Below, piece by piece: positions 1-7,489 of a DNA stretch of 64,000 nt. The notes under the pieces were generated by a model that was not told the DNA's origin, searched no databases, and worked only from the letters and a program-made list of their open reading frames with translations. The DNA is taken from NCBI RefSeq assembly GCF_026626705.1, contig NZ_JAPNKC010000001.1, positions 7,706,001 to 7,770,000 on the forward strand. The letters run 5' to 3'. Source of the DNA: Pyxidicoccus sp. MSG2. GTDB taxonomy: Bacteria; Myxococcota; Myxococcia; Myxococcales; Myxococcaceae. Every line of letters starts with the position of its first letter. The first letter of the stretch is position 1. A program made the position numbers and the translations under genes.

Positions 1-3000
1 GCACGAAGTCCACGAGGTCCGTCCAGTACGAGGCGTTGCTCGTCCGGGCATGGAGGTCGAAGCGCACCCCGAACAGATGGGAGGCCGCCGCGAGCGCCAC
101 GTGGTCTCCCCAGACGCCATCCCGGCTCATCGCCCGGAGGTACTGGCGCCATTCGTCCGTCCCGACGACGCGCCGGTACGCGAGCTGGTTCGGCCAGGCC
201 TCGCGATGCCAGTCGAGCATCAACTCCATGTGCTGGCGGAAGGCCGCCACCGGGAGGGGGCCCACCAGCCCCCCGTCGTCCTGCACGGTCCCCGCGAGCA
301 GGTCGTCCAGGTGGTTGACCACCGCCTGGCGCACGTCGGCATGGTGGCGCTCGGTGCCGAAGAGGAGCTGGGAGAGCGTGCGGAAGAGGCAGTTCCCGCC
401 CCCCGCGTTGGGTACCCGCGCCTGACCGATGAACGTCAGGTAGGTGTCCAGCGAGACGCCGTTCGCGGCGCCCCTGCCGCCGCCATCCGACTCGAGGACG
501 GGCCGCTTGCCCCAGAAGTCCGCCGTGTCGAACCCTTCCGCCCGCAGCACGTCGAGCGTCTCGCGCACCTGCATGGCGTCCGCCACCAGCGCGCCCGCAC
601 GCGGGTGGTCCGCCTCGGGGACCCTGGCCGCGGCCTCCAGGATGTCGTCGAGCGCTCTCGTGGCCTCCTCGGCGGACCCCATGGACTTCTGGAAGGCGAG
701 GCACAGCGCCTCCAGCGCCTCCAGCTCGGGGGAGCCCGTGGGCAGGAGCAGCGGCTCCTCCTCGATGACCAGCGCGTCCTGGCCGTTGTAGACGAGCTGG
801 AGATCCGAGACGAGCGGCATGTGGTCGCTCAGCTTCTTCGCGGCCACCATCAGCGCTTCCCAGCGCGCGTCGTCCGAGCCCATGAGCTTCACGTCCGAGC
901 CGCGAAGCTTGTCGAAGATGCGCTCTTCCTCCGGCAGCTCCCCGTCCTCCGTCTGGATGAGCCGCCAGAAGGGCTGCAGGTGCGTGGGCAGCAGCTTGCC
1001 GTGGATGAAGAAGAGTCCTTCCTCCTTCGCGTCGGCGAGGGCCATGGGGAACGGGATGACGAAGACCGATGACTGCTTCAGCGTCCAGCCATCCGCGCGC
1101 GGCGAGTACACGAGAATCTTGTCGTAGCCGCTCGCCCCGTAGCGCTGCTGCGGCGGGGTGACGAACGACTCGATGTAGCCCAGCAGCTCCTCGCCGGACG
1201 TGAGCGGTGCCTGCAGTTCGTGGCCCTTCGCGGTCTTGATTGGCGCGAATACCGCGGGGTTGATGTGCTCGTTGAGCAGCGTGCGCAGCAACTGGTGCGA
1301 GCCACCGCCAAAGTCGTGCTTGCTGTTGACGGCCCAGTCATCAAACACGCTCTTGGCGATGGTCGAGCGCTGGTCGGCCTGGGTGTAGAGGTGACTGGCA
1401 TCCGCGCCCGGTCCCAGCAGCGTCGCGAAGAACTGGTGGAACGAGAGCCGCGGGATGCAGGTGTCGATGTACGGCGTCTCGTCCGGCGCGCGCTCCTTCT
1501 TGGGCCTCGCGGTGTCGATGTTCAGGTCCGACAGGATGACCCCGAGCGACTTCTCCCGACGCTCGTCCTTGCAGTACTGGAGGAAGGTCGGGAAGTCCCT
1601 GCCCCGGGCTTCCTTGTTGCGGTCACCAGGAGCCGGCGGGTGCCAGGCGACGACGCCCACCGCCGGCGCGTCCTTCACCTTGGCCAGTCGCACCGGAATC
1701 CGGAGGGGCTCGCGCTTGGAGAAGAGGCTCTTGACGGGGCTCGCCGTCTCCGCGTCCTCTTCCTCCCCGCCTTCGTCCATCTCCAACACCCCCGCCGCTT
1801 CGGCGTCCTCCTGCCCGGCCCCGACCTCCATCTTCAAGGGCGCTGACTCCGAGTCCCGCCGCGCCACGTAGGCGCTGAGATAGGAGATCGCCGTGGCATC
1901 CACCTCCACCTTGGACTTGCGCCACAAGACGCCGTACGCCTCATCCTGCGTATAGAGCCCCTTGATGGGCTGGTCGGGGACCGTTTCGGGCCACGACGCA
2001 TAGGACTCCTCGCCGCGAGCCTCGCACTGGGCGTTGAGCTCATCGCGGATGCGCAGGAACTCGCGCAGGCCGGCATGTGTCTCCGGCGCGTCCTCCGTGT
2101 CGTTCTTCCGCTCCAGGTAGTCGGCGTACTTCGCCTCGTAGACGCGCTGCAGGTGCTCGTCGTTGGCGCGGTGCAGAATGTTCTCGAGGCCAATCTGTCG
2201 GACCGAGGGAGGCTTCTCGGGGGCCAGCCCTCCGACGATGGCCAGGAAGTACTGGAACAGCATTCCGCAGTGCAGACGCAGCTGCGAGACCGCGAGCTCC
2301 GCGAGGTCGTTGCGCTTCACCCGCTCCTCGGCGCCCGGCTCCCCCTTCTTCTTCTCGTTCGCCTCGTAGCGGGAGTGATAGGGCTGGAGCCAGTCGTAGT
2401 ACCCCTCCTCCACGAGCAGGCGCACACAGAGCAGGCGGTAGACCTTGAGCTTGTGCTCCGGCCGCTTGTTCACGTCGATGTCGAGCGCGACGAGCCGCGG
2501 GTCCTTGTCTTCGTCCGTGTCTTCCGCCGCCTTCCGCCTCGGGCGGCCGAAGCGCTCGACGAGCTCGGGCTCGCACGCGCCCCAGCCCTTCTCGATGTTC
2601 TCGTCGAGTCTGGCCAACGTGTCGTCGCCAAGGCTCCGGGTCAGGTCACTCCACCCTGGATCGGGCGACGAGCTGGCGTCGAAGCCCGGCCAGATGGTTC
2701 GCCGCACCCTGGCGGAGAAGAACCTCGCCAGGTCGTTGAGGAGCGCCGCCTCCAGCTCCGTGACGCGCGCCACCTCGTTCGGCGCGGCGTACTTGACGTT
2801 GTAGCCCCCGGGCTCGACGAAGTGCCTGGCCAACCGCACCAGCTCCGCCAGCTTCTTGCCGCTGCCCGAGCGGCCGGCGTTCTGCTGCATGGGCACCGGG
2901 CGCTTGGGCTCTACCAGGCGCGCGCCGCCCTTCTTCTTCAGCTCCAGGATGGTGGCGACATCGGGTTTCGCCACGCGGATGACATGGGCCAGGGCGGAGA

Positions 3001-3511
3001 TGGTCCACTGCTTGCGCACCGGCAGCGTCCCGCTGGGGCCGCCGCCCAGGTCCGCGATGTTCCACAGGAGCACCCGGAGCGGGAAGCTCGGGGGGAGCAC
3101 GGGCTTGTCGGAGACGGTGGTCTCCTCGCCGGGCGGGACCCACCGCTCCTCGACGAGGTCATCCTCCATCGGCTCGGGTGGCGCCTCCAGGGGCGGCATG
3201 ATGGCGTCGGCCGACGCGGCCCGTAGGGTCTCCCCGCTCAGCTCGTCGAAGGAGAGGCGATGCGAGCCCTGCGAATCCAGCTCCTCCAGGACGGCGTCGT
3301 ACGCGTCACCCTCGAAGAGCTCGCTGCCCGGCTCGTCGTCCATCCCTCCCTCGTCGGGCTCGACCTCGTCGTCCATCCCGACTCGCACATCCTCTTCGGA
3401 CACGGGCGAGGCGATGGGGGGCGGGACGAGGTCGGAGCCACACCCGGAACACCGAGGAGCGCCCGCCGACGTGCCGAGCACCACGTGGGTACCGCAGTTG
3501 GGACACACCAT
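1..3511 (-). CDS. Zinc ribbon - EEP-fold - OTU protease multidomain protein (C-terminus cut by window edge)
   Basis: Runs off the left edge; at least 1170 residues are present without a stop. The N-terminus is a zinc ribbon (C3xxC6 and C21xxC24) followed by an acidic linker. From about residue 145 it has endonuclease/exonuclease/phosphatase-type motifs: LLWN151, ILE190LK, SD662LN664 (the GDxN position) and SDH897 near the domain end, with large insertions between them. From about residue 1025 comes an OTU-type cysteine protease: GGGNC1041LFRTLSQ, then WGDHVALAAASHLFGVRF. The Asp that normally precedes GNC is Gly here, and the C-terminal catalytic His lies beyond the edge. No signal peptide is seen. 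The start is ATG 3511, 18 nt after the peptidoglycan-binding gene, so probably one operon. Domain calls are from motifs; the combination suggests a delivered effector or polymorphic toxin (inference). Confidence 0.72.
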   Translation of the reverse strand, partial: MVCPNCGTHVVLGTSAGAPRCSGCGSDLVPPPIASPVSEEDVRVGMDDEVEPDEGGMDDEPGSELFEGDAYDAVLEELDSQGSHRLSFDELSGETLRAASADAIMPPLEAPPEPMEDDLVEERWVPPGEETTVSDKPVLPPSFPLRVLLWNIADLGGGPSGTLPVRKQWTISALAHVIRVAKPDVATILELKKKGGARLVEPKRPVPMQQNAGRSGSGKKLAELVRLARHFVEPGGYNVKYAAPNEVARVTELEAALLNDLARFFSARVRRTIWPGFDASSSPDPGWSDLTRSLGDDTLARLDENIEKGWGACEPELVERFGRPRRKAAEDTDEDKDPRLVALDIDVNKRPEHKLKVYRLLCVRLLVEEGYYDWLQPYHSRYEANEKKKGEPGAEERVKRNDLAELAVSQLRLHCGMLFQYFLAIVGGLAPEKPPSVRQIGLENILHRANDEHLQRVYEAKYADYLERKNDTEDAPETHAGLREFLRIRDELNAQCEARGEESYASWPETVPDQPIKGLYTQDEAYGVLWRKSKVEVDATAISYLSAYVARRDSESAPLKMEVGAGQEDAEAAGVLEMDEGGEEEDAETASPVKSLFSKREPLRIPVRLAKVKDAPAVGVVAWHPPAPGDRNKEARGRDFPTFLQYCKDERREKSLGVILSDLNIDTARPKKERAPDETPYIDTCIPRLSFHQFFATLLGPGADASHLYTQADQRSTIAKSVFDDWAVNSKHDFGGGSHQLLRTLLNEHINPAVFAPIKTAKGHELQAPLTSGEELLGYIESFVTPPQQRYGASGYDKILVYSPRADGWTLKQSSVFVIPFPMALADAKEEGLFFIHGKLLPTHLQPFWRLIQTEDGELPEEERIFDKLRGSDVKLMGSDDARWEALMVAAKKLSDHMPLVSDLQLVYNGQDALVIEEEPLLLPTGSPELEALEALCLAFQKSMGSAEEATRALDDILEAAARVPEADHPRAGALVADAMQVRETLDVLRAEGFDTADFWGKRPVLESDGGGRGAANGVSLDTYLTFIGQARVPNAGGGNCLFRTLSQLLFGTERHHADVRQAVVNHLDDLLAGTVQDDGGLVGPLPVAAFRQHMELMLDWHREAWPNQLAYRRVVGTDEWRQYLRAMSRDGVWGDHVALAAASHLFGVRFDLHARTSNASYWTDLVDFV

Positions 3512-3529
3512 GGCGAAAGGCCTCCGGGG

Positions 3530-4504
3530 TTACGAGCGGTGAAGCAGACCCAGGGCAGCGCAGGTCGCTTCGTCCGCATGCCCGCTCGGAGGCAGCCCGA
3601 GCGCGTACTGGAACCACTCGACGGCCAGACGTGTCTTCGGGCCGAGCTGGCCCCGCTCGCCTCCGCAGGAGAACCCCAGGTTCTCCAGGCGCTCCTGAAG
3701 CCCCTCTGGAGCGCTCGTCGCCCGCAGCGCGGCGAAGCGCAGCACCAGACGCCGCTCGTCGGCGCGGCCGGGCGCCACCGTCACCTCGCCTCGCTCCGCG
3801 TGCTCCGGCAACAGTTGCACGACGCGTCCTCGTGCATCCGTCACCCCCTCGCGCGCGGGGAGCTCTTCTCCGTCGTCCATCCACAGCTTCAACAGGTAGG
3901 GCTGGTGCGCGCGGGGCTGGTGGACGCCGTCGCGCAGCACGAGCACCAGGGACAGGGGGATTCCAATCCGGTGCACCACCTGCCGATAGCCCGTCTCCAC
4001 CGTGGCCCACTCCGTGGAGTAGGGCTGCACGGCGATGCGGGTGCCCGGAGCCGGGGCCACCTCGGACGCGAGCCGCTGCCCGCTCCGGGCATCGAGCAGA
4101 CGCGAGGGCCTCACCCCCAGCCTCGCGGCGAGGACCGTGAGCGACTCCGTTCCATCACACGTCCACGAGAGCGCCTCCGACTGGGAGACGGAGTCCCAGC
4201 GGGCGCTGGACTTCGCCTCGAGTGGGGGCAGGGCGAGCCGGCCCAGCACCCGCCACAGCGCGGGCTCCACGTTGAGCAGGCGCAGGTGGTAGCGCCCCTG
4301 TTCCAGTCCCTCGAAGAGGGCGACCCCGTGCTCGTCCGTGCGCAGGCGCAACGCCGCGTCGCCCGTCGGCCGGGCCAGCTCCACGGCAATCCCCGGCAGC
4401 GGCGTCTCGCGGTCGTCGACGACGACGACCTCCACCCGCCCACTGGCCTTCTGGAGCGGACATGGGGCAACAGCCGGGTCCTGGCGTCGTGGGGTGGGGG
4501 GCAT
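3530..4504 (-). CDS. Peptidoglycan-binding / LysM-like protein, effector-associated
   Basis: A protein of 324 residues with no signal peptide. Residues about 20-85 look like a carboxypeptidase-regulatory/SpaA-like beta sandwich (VEVVVVDDRETPLPGIAVEL and following). Residues about 115-155 resemble a LysM-type repeat (LTVLAARLGVRPSRLLDAR). The last 60 residues form a PG_binding_1-like helical domain with a GPKTRLAVEWFQ core. Proteins of this layout without export signals are often found beside VgrG/PAAR-type delivery genes in myxobacteria (family knowledge); none of those is visible here. It lies 18 nt from each neighbour on the same strand, implying cotranscription with the EEP-OTU protein. 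Likely a cell-wall adaptor or carrier for that effector, which is inference. Confidence 0.7.
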   Translation of the reverse strand: MPPTPRRQDPAVAPCPLQKASGRVEVVVVDDRETPLPGIAVELARPTGDAALRLRTDEHGVALFEGLEQGRYHLRLLNVEPALWRVLGRLALPPLEAKSSARWDSVSQSEALSWTCDGTESLTVLAARLGVRPSRLLDARSGQRLASEVAPAPGTRIAVQPYSTEWATVETGYRQVVHRIGIPLSLVLVLRDGVHQPRAHQPYLLKLWMDDGEELPAREGVTDARGRVVQLLPEHAERGEVTVAPGRADERRLVLRFAALRATSAPEGLQERLENLGFSCGGERGQLGPKTRLAVEWFQYALGLPPSGHADEATCAALGLLHRS

Positions 4505-4522
4505 GGGGGCCGTGCCTCGGAC

Positions 4523-4966
4523 TCAGGTGTCCTTCCCAGGCGGAGCATGGCGGAGGCGGAATGCCTCCTCCTTCCGCTGGTTTCTCAGGACGACGTCCTC
4601 GCGGCGGCGGCGCTCGCGCACCACCCGGTGCAGGCGAGCCGTCGGCTCGGAGACGGCGGTGTCATCCAGCCACGCGCGCATCCAGGCGTGCGGACGCTGC
4701 TCCTCGAAGTCCGCGCCCAGCGCCTCCGCGAGGTCGACGTACAGCCGCACGTCGTCGAGCTCGAGGACTCCGCGGACCGCCACCCGGCGCACCACGGGCC
4801 GCAGACGCTCGCGCGTCCAGGCGGGCTCCACGCGAGGCGCGACGGGCTCCAGCGGCGGTGGCTCCATGAGGAGCGCCTCGACCAGTTGCTCGACCCGCGC
4901 CTCGATCGTGGCGAGCCGCAAGGATGCCAGCTGCGACTCTCGAATCCGTAACAATCCTGAACGCAT
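4523..4966 (-). CDS. Small protein of unknown function, first gene of the effector-like operon
   Basis: A protein of 147 residues, unrecognised. It is rich in Glu, Arg, Leu and Val with mostly helical character, has no signal peptide, membrane segment or Cys, and has a Pro-rich stretch at about residues 35-50 (EPPPLEPVAPRVEP). It begins at ATG 4966 and ends 18 nt before the peptidoglycan-binding gene, so it is the probable promoter-proximal gene of a three-gene operon. Position and size would suit a chaperone or adaptor for the downstream giant protein, but nothing in the sequence proves that. Confidence 0.6.
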   Translation of the reverse strand: MRSGLLRIRESQLASLRLATIEARVEQLVEALLMEPPPLEPVAPRVEPAWTRERLRPVVRRVAVRGVLELDDVRLYVDLAEALGADFEEQRPHAWMRAWLDDTAVSEPTARLHRVVRERRRREDVVLRNQRKEEAFRLRHAPPGKDT

Positions 4967-5005
4967 CCCGACCCGTCCCTGGGGCCGTGCCCCTCTGGCA
5001 TCAGC

Positions 5006-5818
5006 CTACTGGCACGACGCCGGGTAGGACGGGGTGATGACGGTCTGCCCCGTCTGCGTGATGGTCAGGATGGTGCCCGCCGTGGCTCCGGTCACCGCCT
5101 TCGCCGTGGCGGTGAAGCCAGCGGTTCCGTTCAGCGTGACCTTGTAGATGAACCGGCAGCCAGCCACCCAGGACGCGTCCGGCACCGTCGCCCGGGTGCC
5201 ATTCGAGCACCCCTCCGGGATGAAACCCACCAGCGGCAGGTTGGTGGAGTACTGGTCCATCTCCGCGTAGTACGACTGCTCCACCACGTAGATGTAGTTC
5301 ATGTTGGACCGGGCCTCCCGCAGCTCGGCCTCGCAGGTGAAGGACTGCGGCGACTGGCACTCCGCGGAGTCCACGTAGCGGCGCACGCCGTTGCGCTCCA
5401 GCCAGAAGAGGATGCCGGAGACGGGGTGCGTGCCAATCTGGAGCGTGATGCCCGCGGACGCCGTCCCCGCCACCCCCTGCGCCACCGCGGTGAACCCCGG
5501 CGACGGATGCGGCGCGATGCCCGTGACCTTGTAGGAGAAGTTGCACCCGGACACCCAGCCCGCTCCCGGCACGGGGGCGCGGCTGCCGTTCGGACACGCC
5601 GCGGGCGCGAAGCCGGCGCTGGCGAGGTTCAGGGTGAAGGCATCGGACTGCGCGAAATACGCATGCTCCGCACCGAACAGCGACCGCATCCCCCGGATGG
5701 CCTCGCACTCCACCGTGCCACAGTCCACCGGCGTCCCCACGTCCGCCCAGGCGGTCGCGGACACCCCCGCCATTCCCACGCACAGCACGGACAGCCACTG
5801 CTTCAGGTTCTGCTTCAT
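5006..5818 (-). CDS. Secreted protein with two tandem type IV pilin-like head domains
   Basis: A protein of 270 residues with a Sec signal peptide ending near AWA-D. It holds two diverged copies of one domain: first copy with SLFGAEHAYFAQSDAFT, AGFAPAACPNGSRAPVPGAGW and CNFSYKV; second with YVVEQSYYAEMDQYS, VGFIPEGCSNGTRATVPDASW and CRFIYKV. The pattern (Tyr-rich helix, then a Gly-Phe-x-Pro strand and paired Cys) resembles the region after the N-terminal helix of type IV pilins in Proteobacteria and Myxococcota. The hydrophobic class III leader and FTLxE helix are absent, so it should be a soluble head-only protein rather than a polymerising pilin. Ends with Cys268. The pilin relation is from pattern recognition only. 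Confidence 0.68.
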   Translation of the reverse strand: MKQNLKQWLSVLCVGMAGVSATAWADVGTPVDCGTVECEAIRGMRSLFGAEHAYFAQSDAFTLNLASAGFAPAACPNGSRAPVPGAGWVSGCNFSYKVTGIAPHPSPGFTAVAQGVAGTASAGITLQIGTHPVSGILFWLERNGVRRYVDSAECQSPQSFTCEAELREARSNMNYIYVVEQSYYAEMDQYSTNLPLVGFIPEGCSNGTRATVPDASWVAGCRFIYKVTLNGTAGFTATAKAVTGATAGTILTITQTGQTVITPSYPASCQ

Positions 5819-5959
5819 GAGGTGTGAGCTCCCTTTTGGAAGAAGTCGCGCGCTGGATGCAGGACGTGGTGGCGCTGACAGCGCCGCGGGAGGCGAAGGA
5901 CCTGGAGCTCCTGGGGAAGGAGCGGGGCGCCTCGGCCCCGCCCCGTCCTCCGGTGTGCT

Positions 5960-6247
5960 TCAGGGGCAGGTGCAGCCGCCACCACACGCGTGCTCACGGT
6001 AGCAGGCGACGCTGCCACATGCGGCGGCGCACAGGTCCGACGTGTTGTAGTACCGGCGCGTGGTATCGCAGTACCACTTGAGCGGGCAGATGGCCTGCTG
6101 CGTGACGTCCCCCTCGGGGAGCTGCGCATCCACGGAGATGGACTCGGACGCGGGAGCCTGCTCGGGCTCGGACATGTCGCCGCCGCAGCCCGCCATGGAG
6201 AGGGTGAGGCCCGCGAAGACAGCCAGCAATGAAGAAGTCAGTCGCAT
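5960..6247 (-). CDS. Cys-rich mini-lipoprotein
   Basis: A protein of 95 residues. The signal peptide ends in a lipobox with the lipidated Cys at residue 21 (LSMAGC). An acidic, Ser/Pro-rich linker follows (about residues 24-50), then a compact domain with eight Cys (CPLKWYC at its start, ACGGGCTCP at its end). The even Cys count suggests disulfides outside the cytoplasm. No enzymatic family is recognised. It shares layout, but not sequence, with the small lipoproteins at 10696-10977, 35026-35262 and 51057-51302. The 140 nt between its stop and the upstream end of the pilin-like gene hold no visible gene. Confidence 0.8.
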   Translation of the reverse strand: MRLTSSLLAVFAGLTLSMAGCGGDMSEPEQAPASESISVDAQLPEGDVTQQAICPLKWYCDTTRRYYNTSDLCAAACGSVACYREHACGGGCTCP

Positions 6248-6449
6248 CGGAAGAGCTCCTGGGTTCCACGAGGTTGGATTGCAGGTGCCATGTTATTGGC
6301 ATTCACAGCTTACGCGGATTTGCGCATCTCCTGCGCATCTTCTCGGCGCGGCCCTCCGCGTCCCCGCTGCTCCCGCCCGCCACCCTCAACAGCGTCCCTG
6401 TCCGTCTCAGGCTCGACGTGCCCCATGGGCGCGATGGGGACGGCCCGGC

Positions 6450-7442
6450 TCAGGGCTCCGCGCCCACATGCGCCGTGAGCCACGCGCCTACGTCCCCGAT
6501 GACCTGCGCCTTCTCTGGCTCGTGCACCAGGTCATGGAAGAGGCCGTCGTACAGCTTGAGCGTCTTGTCCGTGGCGCGGGCGCGCTTCACCAGGTCACGG
6601 CTGCCGTCGGGGTCCGTCAGCGTATCCCCCGTGCCGTGCAGGACGAGGAGGGGTACCGTCACATCCTCCATCCGCTCCGAAATCGTGCCGAGCGCGGAGA
6701 TGAACTGGGACGCGGTGCGCGCCGGGCCGGGCTCCTGGAAGATGAGTGGGTCCGTCTCGTTCTCCCGCACCACGGCCGCGTCCCGCGAGAACTGCGTCGG
6801 GTCCACCTTCAGCACGTCCAGGTTGGGAAACACGCCGCCGAGCACCTTCGTGGCGGCGATGCGCGCCTTCGACACGCTCTTGCCCGCCTTCAGCGCGGGC
6901 GCGCTCAGCACGAGGCCCTGGACGGCGGGCTTCTTCTCCATCGTGAAGAGCGTGGAGATGGCACCGCCCATGCTGTGGCCGAAGAGGAACACCGGCCGGC
7001 CCGGCTCGCGCTGGCGCACCTGGGCCACGAAGCGCTCCAGGTCCGTCACGTAGTCCTCGAAGGAGTCCACGGCGAAGCGCACGCCCTCCGAGTGCCCATG
7101 CCCGCGCAGGTCGTACGCGTACACCGCGAAGCCCTGGCCCACGAGGTGCTCCGCCAGCTCCGCGTAGCGGCTGCCGTGGTCCTTGATGCCGTGCGTGACG
7201 ATGAGGACGGCGCGGGGCTCCCCGCCCGTGGGCCGCCAGGACTGGGCGAAGAGGTGTAGGCCGCCAGTGCCCTCGAAGGTGGACTCCTCGTGGGCGACGT
7301 CCCGGCCGGCGAGGGAGGAGAAGGCGGTGGTGCTCGCGGCCGGAGTCCGCACGGCCTGGCTCGGCCCCTGGCACGCGACCAGGGTGAACAGGCACAGGAG
7401 GAGGAAGGACCGCGGCTTCGGGAAGGTGCGTGGAAGGTTCAT
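6450..7442 (-). CDS. Lysophospholipase / monoacylglycerol lipase-like lipoprotein
   Basis: A protein of 330 residues. ATG 7442 is chosen because it starts a lipoprotein signal peptide (LFTLVAC, Cys24); the open frame extends upstream only as shadow of the regulator gene. It has an alpha/beta-hydrolase fold of the serine aminopeptidase S33/Hydrolase_4 type: oxyanion region VTHGIKDHG, nucleophile elbow GHSMGG with Ser157, Asp in HGTGDTLTD and His in GLFHDLVHE. DLRGHGHSEG is the typical family signature. It probably hydrolyses lysophospholipids or monoglycerides at the envelope. It lies 47 nt after the HD-GYP/LuxR gene on the same strand, so it may be cotranscribed with it. Confidence 0.92.
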   Translation of the reverse strand: MNLPRTFPKPRSFLLLCLFTLVACQGPSQAVRTPAASTTAFSSLAGRDVAHEESTFEGTGGLHLFAQSWRPTGGEPRAVLIVTHGIKDHGSRYAELAEHLVGQGFAVYAYDLRGHGHSEGVRFAVDSFEDYVTDLERFVAQVRQREPGRPVFLFGHSMGGAISTLFTMEKKPAVQGLVLSAPALKAGKSVSKARIAATKVLGGVFPNLDVLKVDPTQFSRDAAVVRENETDPLIFQEPGPARTASQFISALGTISERMEDVTVPLLVLHGTGDTLTDPDGSRDLVKRARATDKTLKLYDGLFHDLVHEPEKAQVIGDVGAWLTAHVGAEP

Positions 7443-7489
7443 GCCCACCGTGTGCCGGAAGTCCCGCGGGGGAACATCGGCCAGATGGC

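Noticed and set aside
50-3226. Long plus-strand open frames across the EEP-OTU gene
   Set aside because: Low-complexity Arg/Val/Gly-rich antisense shadows; the minus-strand frame has recognisable motifs throughout.
3260-4951. A 563-codon plus-strand frame opposite the peptidoglycan-binding and small unknown genes
   Set aside because: Antisense shadow without family signature; the minus-strand genes are spaced as an operon and one has recognisable domains.
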